A stretch of 46,238 bases of DNA from Candidatus Magasanikbacteria bacterium CG1_02_41_34. GTDB lineage: Bacteria > Patescibacteriota > Patescibacteriia > Magasanikbacterales > UBA922. Shown here piece by piece: positions 1 through 6,569 of this stretch (position 1 is its first letter; every line of letters starts with the position of its first letter). The notes below the pieces were generated by a model. It made no database searches, was not told the origin of the DNA, and saw nothing but the letters and a program-made list of their open reading frames with translations. The position numbers and the translations under genes were made by a program. The stretch spans positions 1 to 46,238 of the forward strand of contig MNVD01000031.1 in assembly GCA_001871445.1 (NCBI GenBank), in the 5' to 3' direction.

Positions 1-230
1 CACCAAGCAAGATAGCACAAATAACAAAAAGTATCACAGCACGAGAGATATTTAGAAAACACCCAGGCGTAAAGACGATGTTGTGGGGAGGAACATTTTG
101 GAGTAGTAGTTACTATTTGAATACGGTGGGCGCCTATGCAAACGAGACCGTAATAAAGAATTACGTAAAAAACCAAGGAAAAACGTATCAAGAGATACAT
201 CGTGAAAAGCAGCTTAAACTACTTATGTAA
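1..230 (+). CDS. tnpA: IS200/IS605-family transposase TnpA, C-terminal part
   Basis: This is the last 75 codons of a Y1 (HUH) single-strand transposase, read from base 3 and stopping with TAA at 228-230. The rest, including the HUH motif, lies before the window. What is seen is the typical IS200-type tail: a HPGVK segment, then LWGGTFWSSSYYLNTVG, then a helix with NYVKNQG. In TnpA proteins that helix carries the catalytic tyrosine and a glutamine four residues later, and both are present (Y-V-K-N-Q). The enzyme cuts and joins single-stranded ends next to subterminal hairpins, and a hairpin lies 8 bases after the stop. Whether the copy is intact cannot be judged. A RAYT (REP-associated transposase) is a less likely alternative. 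Confidence 0.82.
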   Translation, partial: PSKIAQITKSITAREIFRKHPGVKTMLWGGTFWSSSYYLNTVGAYANETVIKNYVKNQGKTYQEIHREKQLKLLM

Positions 231-238
231 GTGATGAG

Positions 239-261
239 ACCCCGTCAGCTTGCTGCGGGGT
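239..261 (+). repeat. Bulged hairpin after tnpA (probable IS right-end or REP-like hairpin), copy 1
   Basis: The arms ACCCCG and CGGGGT enclose CAG-CTTG-CTG, with one unpaired T on the 5' side, giving a 9-bp stem with a single-base bulge. Subterminal hairpins with a bulge are what TnpA of the IS200/IS605 family recognises, and this one starts 8 bases after the transposase stop. There is no T-run after it, so it is not an obvious terminator. A near-identical copy in the opposite orientation lies at 29997-30019. Confidence 0.6.
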
Positions 262-280
262 AATTCATTATAGAAAAATG

Positions 281-357
281 AGTTGGAACTGCCACGAGCT
301 TATGAGCGATTCCAACTGGTGTCGGGCATAGTCCCTGTTGAAAATAGGGACGGCGAC
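281..357. other. Stretch with two stable hairpins
   Basis: The first hairpin has an 8-bp stem, AGTTGGAA (281-288) with TTCCAACT (310-317). The second has GTCCCT (331-336) with AGGGAC (346-351) inside an outer GTCG/CGAC pair (321-324 with 354-357). No reading frame of note runs through it. It could be the outer end of the insertion element, a small structured RNA, or remains of either. A perfect DnaA-box sequence (minus strand, 361-369) follows but is single. No function is assigned. Confidence 0.35.
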
Positions 358-395
358 TGATGTGGATAACCTCTCTATAATACAAGTATCCTCTC

Positions 396-424
396 TTGAC
401 AGTCTAGAGAAAGTAAGATACAAT
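396..424 (+). promoter_or_regulatory. Consensus sigma70-type promoter for the ribosomal-protein operon
   Basis: TTGACA (396-401), a 17-base spacer and TACAAT (419-424). Transcription should start near 431, leaving a leader of about 270 nt before rplC. It is the only strong promoter seen between the transposase and rplC. Confidence 0.72.
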
Positions 425-567
425 TGTGCCGCACTCAATCAAAGAATTTTTGTGCACGATAGCTTCCATCGCTGAGCAGATAAGATCTTTATCAAGAGTT
501 GCCTTTGGCAATGTAGGGTAATAGAAAACATCTGTAGAGGCTCGAAGATATCAGGAGAAACATACTG

Positions 568-612
568 ATGCATTTCAATTTGATACAAGCCTTTATCTAT
601 TCCAAAGGCTAG
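568..612 (+). CDS. Possible 14-residue leader peptide in the rplC leader
   Basis: ATG at 568 opens a 14-codon frame, MHFNLIQAFIYSKG, ending with TAG at 610-612. It is preceded by AGGAG (553-557) ten bases before the start, unusual in a window where almost no gene has a Shine-Dalgarno site. Its stop lies exactly on the 5' foot of the terminator stem that starts at 609, so a ribosome ending here would cover the left arm of that stem. The peptide is not rich in any one residue, so amino-acid-specific attenuation is unlikely. The frame is short enough to be chance; its position relative to the terminator is the main argument. Confidence 0.35.
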   Translation: MHFNLIQAFIYSKG

Positions 613-661
613 AAGGAAAGGACACGATGCCTGTCATCGATATCTTTCTTTCTAGTTTTTT
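588..661 (+). terminator. Intrinsic terminator / attenuator in the ribosomal-protein operon leader
   Basis: CTAGAAGGAAAG (609-620) pairs with CTTTCTTTCTAG (644-655), 12 bp with one G-T wobble. Inside it CGATG/CATCG form a further short stem, and six T (656-661) follow. Just upstream AGCCTTT (588-594) pairs with AAAGGCT (604-610), sharing bases 609-610 with the terminator, so the two stems compete at the foot. The terminator lies after the promoter at 396-424 and 39 bases before rplC, where it would stop transcription unless overridden. In E. coli the S10 operon is also attenuated in its leader (by L4). Alternatively the 431-661 transcript is a separate small RNA. Confidence 0.6.
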
Positions 662-666
662 GTTAC

Positions 667-686
667 CTTCCCGAGCAATCGGGAAG
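667..686 (+). promoter_or_regulatory. Tetraloop hairpin just before the rplC start
   Basis: CTTCCCGA (667-674) and TCGGGAAG (679-686) form a perfect 8-bp stem closed by the GNRA-type loop GCAA. It ends 13 bases before the rplC ATG, where a ribosome would have to bind, so it could be a translational operator for a ribosomal protein. There is no T-run, so it is not a terminator. Confidence 0.4.
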
Positions 687-699
687 CAATAGCGACATT

Positions 700-1437
700 A
701 TGAGATGTATTCTAGGGACAAAAAAATCAATGACACAGATCTTCCGTGAGGATGGTACTGTTGTTCCTGTAACTCGCGTACAGGCAGGTCCATGTGTTGT
801 AACACAGGTGAAGACTGCAAAGCGAGACGGTGTGAGTGCTGTACAAGTTGGATTTGGACCACAAAAAGCATTTCGACTTACGAAACCACTCAAAGGACAT
901 TTGAAAGATCTTGACGCAGTGCGACATATGCGTGATTTTCGTGCACCTGAAAACCATGGTCTGTCACGAGGCGATAGCTTTACTGTGAGTATTTTTTCTG
1001 CAGGAGATCGTGTTCAAGTCGCTGGTGTGTCAAAAGGAAAAGGATTTCAAGGTGTAGTCAAACGTCACGGATTTTCAGGTGGTCCTGCAAGTCATGGACA
1101 CAAAGATCAGCTCCGTATGCCTGGTTCTATTGGATCAGCAGATCCAGCACGTGTATTCAAAGGAATGCGCATGGGAGGCCACATGGGAGATCAGCAAGTG
1201 ACTGTCAAGAATTTGGAAATCCTTGCTATTGATGAAGAAAAAAATGAACTTTTGGTCAAGGGTGCTGTGCCAGGTGCGCGAGGTGGGCTCCTCATGATTT
1301 CTACGGAAGATGGAAAGATTGACGTTTCTACGGGTGCTGACGAAACGAAGGCAGAAGTTGTTATTGAAGACCAAAGCGAAGACGTTTCAATTCCTGAAGA
1401 AAAGACTGCTTCTGAAGAAGAAGCAGTAACCGCATAA
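700..1437 (+). CDS. rplC: Large ribosomal subunit protein L3
   Basis: L3 is an early-assembling protein that binds the 3' end of 23S rRNA and reaches toward the peptidyl-transferase centre. The start at 700 gives MRCILGTKKSMTQIF, matching the usual L3 beginning (M-G-ILG-K--GMTQ-F). The central GVSKGKGFQGVVKRHGFSGGPASHGHK and GRMGDQQVTVKNL-like parts are also typical. At 245 residues it is about 35 longer than most, because of an acidic tail rich in Glu after residue 210. It is the first gene of the operon; rpsJ (S10), which usually comes first, is absent. There is no Shine-Dalgarno site, only the hairpin at 667-686. Confidence 0.97.
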   Translation: MRCILGTKKSMTQIFREDGTVVPVTRVQAGPCVVTQVKTAKRDGVSAVQVGFGPQKAFRLTKPLKGHLKDLDAVRHMRDFRAPENHGLSRGDSFTVSIFSAGDRVQVAGVSKGKGFQGVVKRHGFSGGPASHGHKDQLRMPGSIGSADPARVFKGMRMGGHMGDQQVTVKNLEILAIDEEKNELLVKGAVPGARGGLLMISTEDGKIDVSTGADETKAEVVIEDQSEDVSIPEEKTASEEEAVTA

Positions 1438-1447
1438 TCCTCTACAT

Positions 1448-2068
1448 ATGAAGGTATCAGTTTACAATGTACAAGGAAAAAAAGAAAATGACATGGAATT
1501 GAACGATGCAGTCTTTGGTGTACCTGCAAAAGATGCACTGTTGCATCAGGTATATCATGCGTTAGAGGCAAATGCTCGACAGCCATGGGCTCACACCAAA
1601 ACAAAAGACGAGGTTCGTGGTGGTGGAAAAAAACCTTGGAAACAAAAAGGGACTGGACGTGCTCGACACGGGTCAATTCGCTCTCCAATATGGAAAGGTG
1701 GAGGAGTTACCTTTGGTCCACGAAATGATCGAAATTTCAAACAACGACTGAACAAAAAAATGAAACAAGTCGCCACAAAGATGGCCTTGTCAGAAAAAGC
1801 AAAGGAAGAGCAATTTTTTGTTGTCGATGGCATGGAAACTCTGAAAAAAACAAAAGACATGGCAGCCTTGGTACTCTTGCTTCCACTCAACGGAAAAACA
1901 ACACTCGTCCTTGGTGGAGAAGGAGAAGATCTTGGATTGGCAGTACGAAATATTCCAAAGGTTGATTTGCAACGAGCGATTGATATGAATGTTGTAGATC
2001 TACTGCATCACCAGTACGTTATTGCAACCAAAAAAGCAATTGAAACTCTTGAATCACGATTGGCATAA
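1448..2068 (+). CDS. rplD: Large ribosomal subunit protein L4
   Basis: L4 binds 23S rRNA domain I and its long loop lines the peptide exit tunnel. The loop is recognisable as the Arg/Gly/Lys-rich stretch around residues 45-90 (RQPWAHTKTKDEVRGGGKKPWKQKGTGRARHGSIRSPIW, given here in parts: RGGGKKPWKQKGTGRARHG then SIRSPIWKGGG). The length of 206 residues is normal. The start context is ACATATG without a Shine-Dalgarno site. It follows rplC by 10 bases and is one base from rplW. In E. coli L4 represses its own operon by attenuation, relevant to the leader at 588-661, though no such activity is shown here. Confidence 0.96.
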   Translation: MKVSVYNVQGKKENDMELNDAVFGVPAKDALLHQVYHALEANARQPWAHTKTKDEVRGGGKKPWKQKGTGRARHGSIRSPIWKGGGVTFGPRNDRNFKQRLNKKMKQVATKMALSEKAKEEQFFVVDGMETLKKTKDMAALVLLLPLNGKTTLVLGGEGEDLGLAVRNIPKVDLQRAIDMNVVDLLHHQYVIATKKAIETLESRLA

Positions 2069-2069
2069 T

Positions 2070-2450
2070 ATGGGAATTTTGAAACGAAACACAACTAAAA
2101 CGGATGAAAAAAAAATGGAGACAGTATCTCCCGCAACACCATCCACAAAGAGTGTTTCTGTGCCATCTGCACATAAGCGTATTCTTCTTGGTGCTCACGT
2201 GAGTGAAAAAGCAGCAAGTGTGGGAGGTTCTGGTACGTATACCTTTCGTGTTACGATGAAAGCAACAAAAGGAGAAATTTCTGAGGCTATCCGTACACAT
2301 TATGGTATCAAGCCAGTTGCAGTACGCGTGATCAACATTGAAGGAAAACGTGTTCGATTTGGTAAATATTTGGGAAAGCGAAATGATTGGAAAAAAGCCT
2401 TTGTTACCCTCCCAGAAGGGAAGCACATTGATATTCACTCTGGTATTTAA
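2070..2450 (+). CDS. rplW: Large ribosomal subunit protein L23
   Basis: L23 sits at the tunnel exit and docks signal recognition particle and trigger factor. The ATG at 2070, one base after the rplD stop, is preferred over codons further upstream inside rplD. It gives 126 residues: an N-terminal extension of about 45 residues that is basic and flexible, then the L23 fold (LLGAHVSEKAA, TYTFRVTMKATKGEIS, the GIKPVAVRVINIEGK strand, KRNDWKKAFVTL). L23 proteins are usually near 100 residues, so the N-terminal extension is slightly unusual. Confidence 0.94.
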   Translation: MGILKRNTTKTDEKKMETVSPATPSTKSVSVPSAHKRILLGAHVSEKAASVGGSGTYTFRVTMKATKGEISEAIRTHYGIKPVAVRVINIEGKRVRFGKYLGKRNDWKKAFVTLPEGKHIDIHSGI

Positions 2451-2459
2451 TATCCTGCT

Positions 2460-3302
2460 ATGCCGGTAAAAAAATACAAACCAACAACTCCAGGGCGACG
2501 CGGCGCAAGCGCACAGGATTTTTCTGATATTACAAAAACGCGTCCTGAAAAATCTCTTACAAAAATCATCCAAAAGAAAAGTGGACGAAATAATACTGGA
2601 CAAATTACTGTCCGACATCGTGGAGGTGGAGTAAAGCGTCTGTACCGCGTGGTTGATTTCAAACGATTTTCTTTTGATAAACCTGCAACGGTTGAAGCGG
2701 TTGAATACGATCCAAATCGTAGTGCTCGTATTGTACTTGTGAATTTTGAAGATGGTACAAAAGCATATTACGTTGCAGCAAAGGGACAAAAAGTAGGTGA
2801 CGTACTTATTTCTTCACAACAAAAGATCGAAGCAACGGTGGGAAATCGTATGCCTCTCGAACATATTCCTGTAGGTCTGTTTGTCTACAACGTAGAGCTT
2901 TCACCTATGACAGGTGGTTCTATTGTTCGGGGAGCAGGTACTAGCGCACAGCTCCAAACAATTGAAGGTGCGTTTGCTCAACTCAAATTCCCATCTGGTG
3001 AAATCAGACTTATTCCAAAAAATGCACTTGCATCAGTTGGTACTGTCAGCAATTCTGAATACAATCTTGTTCGTCTCGGAAAAGCAGGACGTATGCGAAT
3101 GAAAGGATGGCGCCCAACAGTAAAGGGACGCGCGATGAACCCTGTTGATCATCCACACGGTGGAGGAGAAGGACGTACGAGTACAGGTCTCAAGGGTGGT
3201 CCAAAGACGCCATGGGGAAAGAAAGCACTAGGTGTCAAGACACGAAATAAAAAGAAAGCGAGTAGTAAATTTATTCTCCATCGCCGTAAAGGCAAAAAAT
3301 AA
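2460..3302 (+). CDS. rplB: Large ribosomal subunit protein L2
   Basis: L2 is one of the largest and most conserved ribosomal proteins and is needed for subunit association and peptidyl transfer. Its marks are all here: MPVKKYKPTTPGRRG at the start, GRNNTGQITVRHRGGGVKR, VVDFKR, the EYDPNRSARI segment, and near the C terminus GMRPTVRG-like RPTVKGRAMNPVDHPHGGGEGR with the conserved histidine. The length of 280 residues is normal. The gene sits 9 bases after rplW and is followed by an 88-base gap with a long inverted repeat before rpsS. Confidence 0.97.
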   Translation: MPVKKYKPTTPGRRGASAQDFSDITKTRPEKSLTKIIQKKSGRNNTGQITVRHRGGGVKRLYRVVDFKRFSFDKPATVEAVEYDPNRSARIVLVNFEDGTKAYYVAAKGQKVGDVLISSQQKIEATVGNRMPLEHIPVGLFVYNVELSPMTGGSIVRGAGTSAQLQTIEGAFAQLKFPSGEIRLIPKNALASVGTVSNSEYNLVRLGKAGRMRMKGWRPTVKGRAMNPVDHPHGGGEGRTSTGLKGGPKTPWGKKALGVKTRNKKKASSKFILHRRKGKK

Positions 3303-3308
3303 TTTAGA

Positions 3309-3376
3309 GAAGGCTTCGAAGGCCTAGAAGGTTCGGAAAGATATTCTTTCTCAGCCTTCACAAGCCTTCCAAGCCA
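3309..3376. repeat. Long imperfect inverted repeat between rplB and rpsS
   Basis: The left arm begins GGCTTCGAAGGC (3312-3323) and continues to about 3333. The right arm, read in reverse complement from 3375, begins GGCTTGGAAGGC and continues with GAAGG in step. The middle closes with GAAAG (3336-3340) and CTTTC (3346-3350). The whole can fold into one long imperfect hairpin. Its GAAGGC units look like a degenerate short repeat. No T-run follows on either strand. Confidence 0.6.
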
Positions 3377-3390
3377 CCAAGCATTCATCT

Positions 3391-3699
3391 ATGTCACGAA
3401 GTTTGAAAAAAGGACCTTACGTTGACCCAAGAGTGGTCGCGAAGATCATAAAAGCAAAAAACAACAATGATCGTACGTCTATTAAGACGTGGTCACGATC
3501 TTGTACTATTACGCCAGATATGGTCGGTGTGAGCTTTGCTGTACATAATGGTCGAAGGTTTATCGAGTTTATGGTGGACGAAAATATGGTCGGCCACAAG
3601 CTAGGAGAATTTTCACCAACAAAAACGTTCAAAGCACATAGTGGAAAACTTGCAAAAGATGTAAAAGAAATAAAACCACCAGCAAAATCAACAAAATAA
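3391..3699 (+). CDS. rpsS: Small ribosomal subunit protein S19
   Basis: S19 binds the head of the small subunit with S13, near the A site. The start MSRSLKKGPYVD and the TWSRSCTITPDMVG, VHNGRRFIEFMVDENMVGHKLGEFSPT segments are diagnostic of the family. It has 102 residues, slightly longer than the usual 90-95, with a Lys/Pro tail. A complete promoter begins directly after its stop (3700-3728), so rpsS may be the last gene of the first transcript or be followed by read-through. Confidence 0.96.
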   Translation: MSRSLKKGPYVDPRVVAKIIKAKNNNDRTSIKTWSRSCTITPDMVGVSFAVHNGRRFIEFMVDENMVGHKLGEFSPTKTFKAHSGKLAKDVKEIKPPAKSTK

Positions 3700-3728
3700 T
3701 TGACAAACAGTAACAAACAGCGTATAGT
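3700..3728 (+). promoter_or_regulatory. Internal promoter before rplV
   Basis: TTGACA (3700-3705), a 17-base spacer and TATAGT (3723-3728), starting on the first base after the rpsS stop codon. The predicted start near 3735 leaves about 15 nt before the rplV ATG. The match is close to consensus and falls in one of the few sizeable gaps of the operon, so the downstream genes are probably also transcribed on their own. Confidence 0.7.
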
Positions 3729-3749
3729 GCGCCCACCTATTATATACAT

Positions 3750-4184
3750 ATGAAACGGCAAGCAACAGCAAAATTGAATAACCTCCGCGTTGCACCACGA
3801 AAAGTGCGACTGCTTGTTGACCTTATCCGAGGCATGCATGTTGCAGACGCACTCATACAGCTCAAATTTTCAAAAAAACACGCCGCAACATCTGTGTTGA
3901 AATTGCTCCGAAGTGGTGTGGCAAATGCTGAACACAATGCAGATATTAATATTGATACCCTCATTGTGAAAGAAGCCTATGTCGACGGTGGTCCAATATT
4001 GTATAGATGGATGCCACGAGCATTTGGTCGCGCAGGAAAGATTCGAAAGCGTACCAGTCATATCACACTTGTGCTCGAGGGTGATGAAAAAACAAAGAAA
4101 GCAACGAAGGTAAAAAAAGTAGCGAAAAAAGCAACTGTAGCTAAGGAAACAAAAGAAGAAAAGGTTACAGAAGAAACTGCATAA
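3750..4184 (+). CDS. rplV: Large ribosomal subunit protein L22
   Basis: L22 touches all six domains of 23S rRNA and has a beta-hairpin in the exit tunnel. The recognised parts are NLRVAPRKVRLLVDLIRG near the N terminus, the VLKLLRSGVANAEHN helix, and the hairpin region ending in MPRAFGRAGKIRKRTSHITLVL. The body ends around residue 113; the last 30 residues are a Lys/Glu-rich low-complexity tail that most L22 proteins lack. The start is in the context ACATATG, shortly after the internal promoter. Confidence 0.95.
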   Translation: MKRQATAKLNNLRVAPRKVRLLVDLIRGMHVADALIQLKFSKKHAATSVLKLLRSGVANAEHNADINIDTLIVKEAYVDGGPILYRWMPRAFGRAGKIRKRTSHITLVLEGDEKTKKATKVKKVAKKATVAKETKEEKVTEETA

Positions 4185-4207
4185 TTCTGAATTCAATATT
4201 CTGATAT

Positions 4208-4939
4208 ATGGGACATAAAGTTCATCCAAAAATTCACCGCACAGGTGTCATCTATACATGGGACTCACGTTGGTTCTCAAAAGATGACTATGCTACCTAT
4301 GCACGGCATGATATTGCTATCCGCACATATCTGCGCAAAAAATTTAAGGATGCACATATTGATCGTATCAGTATTGAACGTGGTCCAAAAAACCTTACCG
4401 TAACTATTCTTGCTGCAAAGCCTGGATACATTATCGGGCGTGGTGGAAAAGGACTTGACGATGTACGAAAACATATTGAACGAAAAGTTCTTCAAATGAA
4501 GATGAAAGTCAAATTGAATGTGCGTGAGGTGACATCACCATCGCTTTCTGCTATGGTAGTTGCGCAGTCTATTGTAGGAGATTTGGAAAAACGTATCCCT
4601 TTTAGACGATCAATGAAGCAGTCAATCCAACGTGTCATGGAATCAAATGCAGGTGGAGTAAAAGTGCAGGTATCTGGCCGTCTCAATGGTGCCGATATTG
4701 CTCGTTCTGAAAAGCTTGCCTCAGGAAAAGTACCATTGATTACATTGCGTGGAGACGTTGACTATGGTTTGGTAGAAGCACATACAACCTACGGAGTGAT
4801 TGGAGTGAAGGTATGGATATACCATGGAGAAGTTTTTGGACAAAAGGACGCGTTTGAAGGATCTGACGAACCACAACCGAAGTCGACAAATAAACGTCGA
4901 AAACGTCCCACAAGACGGCCTGATGCTGATAAGAACTAA
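4208..4939 (+). CDS. rpsC: Small ribosomal subunit protein S3
   Basis: S3 lines the mRNA entry channel of the small subunit and takes part in mRNA unwinding. It begins MGHKVHPKIHRTG; the KH domain carries the expected GxxG loop within IIGRGGKGLDDVRKHIE. The C-terminal domain has GVKVQVSGRLNGADIARSE and the conserved GVIGVKVWIYHGE. A basic tail with RRKRPTRR closes the protein at 243 residues, a normal size. The start context is TGATATATG without a Shine-Dalgarno site. Confidence 0.96.
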   Translation: MGHKVHPKIHRTGVIYTWDSRWFSKDDYATYARHDIAIRTYLRKKFKDAHIDRISIERGPKNLTVTILAAKPGYIIGRGGKGLDDVRKHIERKVLQMKMKVKLNVREVTSPSLSAMVVAQSIVGDLEKRIPFRRSMKQSIQRVMESNAGGVKVQVSGRLNGADIARSEKLASGKVPLITLRGDVDYGLVEAHTTYGVIGVKVWIYHGEVFGQKDAFEGSDEPQPKSTNKRRKRPTRRPDADKN

Positions 4940-4947
4940 GATACGGT

Positions 4948-5358
4948 ATGCTTATCCCAAAAAAGGTAAAACATAGAAAATGGCATAAACCCCGACGTGG
5001 AAATAAAGGGACTGCCAGCAGAACCAATACCATTGCATTTGGTACGGTGGGTGTTGTCGCAACGACACACAGCTGGGTGACATCACGACAGATCGAATCT
5101 GCTCGTCGTGTCTTGACTCGATATGTACGACGTGGTGGAAAAGTGTGGATTCGTATTTTTCCAGATCGTCCTGTAACAAAAAAAGGATCTGAAGTGCCGA
5201 TGGGAAAAGGAAAAGGTGCACCGGATCATTATGTGTGTACAGTGAAGCCAGGAACGGTTATGTTTGAAATGGGAGGTCTCCCTATCGACAAAGCGAGTGA
5301 AGCACTTGCACATGCTGGCCACAAACTTCCAGTAAAGACCAAAATTATCACCAAATAA
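4948..5358 (+). CDS. rplP: Large ribosomal subunit protein L16
   Basis: L16 helps position tRNA in the A site and is placed late during assembly of the large subunit. Marks seen are MLIPKKVKHRKWHKPRRG at the start, RQIESARRVLTRYVRRGGKVWIRIFPDRPVTKK and PMGKGKGAPDHYVC. The length of 136 residues is normal. The stop codon overlaps a possible ATG at 5358, but the better start for the next gene is 5367. Confidence 0.96.
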   Translation: MLIPKKVKHRKWHKPRRGNKGTASRTNTIAFGTVGVVATTHSWVTSRQIESARRVLTRYVRRGGKVWIRIFPDRPVTKKGSEVPMGKGKGAPDHYVCTVKPGTVMFEMGGLPIDKASEALAHAGHKLPVKTKIITK

Positions 5359-5366
5359 TGTTATGT

Positions 5367-5561
5367 ATGGAACTTGTTGAACTGAAACAAAAAACAACAC
5401 AAGATTTGAAGACGATTCTTGCAGAACAACGAGTTGTTTTGAGAGATCTTCAGTTTCAGACACGCGAAGGACAGCTGAAGCAAGTACATACTATTAAAAA
5501 AGCCAAAAAAGTAATTGCCCAAATTTTGACACTGCTCAATGCGCAAAACGCACAGCAATAA
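5367..5561 (+). CDS. rpmC: Large ribosomal subunit protein L29
   Basis: L29 is a small two-helix protein next to L23 at the tunnel exit. The ATG at 5367 gives MELVELKQKTTQDLKTIL, consistent with the family, and fits the TATG start context common here. An in-frame ATG at 5358 would add three residues and overlap the rplP stop. The second helix contains the short conserved TREGQLKQVHTIKKAKK region (family pattern: LKNPARIREVRRDIARI). It has 64 residues. Position between rplP and rpsQ supports the call, since the sequence alone is weakly conserved. Confidence 0.88.
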   Translation: MELVELKQKTTQDLKTILAEQRVVLRDLQFQTREGQLKQVHTIKKAKKVIAQILTLLNAQNAQQ

Positions 5562-5568
5562 TCACCCT

Positions 5569-5850
5569 ATGACTACTCAGACACAGACCACAAAAAAAGC
5601 ACAGACCATCAAACGTGAATTTGAAGGTACTGTTGTGTCATCAAAATCACAGAAAACGATTCATGTTCGTGTGGAGACTGTCAAAATGCATGAAAAATAT
5701 AAGAAACAGTATGTGACGAGCCGAAAGTATTCTGTGCACGATGAAAAAAATGAAGCACAAGAGGGGGATATTGTCAGATTCCGAGAGTGCCGTCCATATA
5801 GCAAAACAAAACGATGGTACATGACAGCAGTCGTAAAAAAGACTGTATAA
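5569..5850 (+). CDS. rpsQ: Small ribosomal subunit protein S17
   Basis: S17 is an OB-fold protein that binds 16S rRNA in the body of the small subunit. The start at 5569 (MTTQTQTTKKAQ) is chosen because earlier codons lie inside rpmC. The core EGTVVSSKSQKTIHVRVETVK, then KYKKQYVTSRKYSVHDEKN, then EGDIVRFRECRPYSKTKRW match the family closely. It has 93 residues, slightly longer than usual because of the N-terminal extension. Confidence 0.95.
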   Translation: MTTQTQTTKKAQTIKREFEGTVVSSKSQKTIHVRVETVKMHEKYKKQYVTSRKYSVHDEKNEAQEGDIVRFRECRPYSKTKRWYMTAVVKKTV

Positions 5851-5860
5851 CGAGTGATAT

Positions 5861-6232
5861 ATGATACAAGATGAATCAATGCTCAAAGTAGCAGACAATT
5901 CAGGTGCCAAGAAACTCAAAGTCATTCGAGTACTCGGTGGATATAAAAAGAGATACGGACATGTTGGTGACATTGTGACATGTGCTGTAAAGGAAGCAGC
6001 TCCACGAGCAGCGATCAAAAAAGGTGATGTGGTCCATGCGGTTCTCGTTCGTCAACGAAAAGAAATGCGTAGAAAAGATGGTACCTATATTCGATTTGAT
6101 GAAAATGCAGCCGTAGTGGTTGATAAAAAAAATAAGGAACCAAAAGGAACTCGAATCTTTGGACCAGTTGCTCGTGAATTGCGTGCAAAAGGATTCCAAA
6201 AAATTGTATCCCTTGCTCCAGAAGTACTTTAA
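5861..6232 (+). CDS. rplN: Large ribosomal subunit protein L14
   Basis: L14 contacts 16S rRNA and forms an intersubunit bridge. [27 protein letters not shown] is the classic beginning (here written across residues 1-27), followed by [20 protein letters not shown] and, near the end, [20 protein letters not shown]. At 123 residues it has the family's standard length. The start context is TGATATATG. Confidence 0.97.
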   Translation: MIQDESMLKVADNSGAKKLKVIRVLGGYKKRYGHVGDIVTCAVKEAAPRAAIKKGDVVHAVLVRQRKEMRRKDGTYIRFDENAAVVVDKKNKEPKGTRIFGPVARELRAKGFQKIVSLAPEVL

Positions 6233-6239
6233 GATTTGT

Positions 6240-6560
6240 ATGAAGATAAAAACAGGAGACAATGTAAAAGTCCTCACCGGGAAAGATCACGGGAAGACAG
6301 GGAAAGTAACCCAAACACTCTTTCATGAACAAAAGCAGCGATGGTTTGTTGTGGTAGAGGGTTTGAATGCTATGAAGCGGCATATGAAACCACGACAACG
6401 CGGTGAAAAAGGACAGGTTTTGGAATTATCACGACCTGTGGATGCTAGCAATGTTATGGTGATCGACCCATCATCAAAAAAACCAACCCGTGTTGGGTAC
6501 AAAAAAGAAGGTTCAACTAAAAAACGCATTGCAAAAGTTAGTGGGGAATACCTCGACTAG
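6240..6560 (+). CDS. rplX: Large ribosomal subunit protein L24
   Basis: L24 starts assembly of the large subunit and carries a KOW motif. The start at 6240, seven bases after the rplN stop, gives MKIKTGDNVKVLTGKDHGKTG, an exact KOW-type beginning. Further family segments are VVVEGLNAMKRHMKPRQ and VMVIDPSSKKPTRVGYK. It has 106 residues. Codons upstream in the same frame lie inside rplN and are not used here. Confidence 0.95.
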   Translation: MKIKTGDNVKVLTGKDHGKTGKVTQTLFHEQKQRWFVVVEGLNAMKRHMKPRQRGEKGQVLELSRPVDASNVMVIDPSSKKPTRVGYKKEGSTKKRIAKVSGEYLD

Positions 6561-6569
6561 TAGTTATAT

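Noticed and set aside
239-357. Guide RNA (omega RNA) of an IS605-type TnpB
   Set aside because: No tnpB is visible, and the hairpins do not show the conserved right-end RNA layout.
361-369. Perfect DnaA-box sequence (TTATCCACA on the minus strand), with another at 41517-41525
   Set aside because: Only single boxes far apart, with no cluster, no dnaA and no A+T-rich unwinding region, so no replication origin is claimed.
5358-5366. Start of rpmC at the ATG overlapping the rplP stop
   Set aside because: It adds MLC before a better-placed ATG at 5367 that matches family length and start context.
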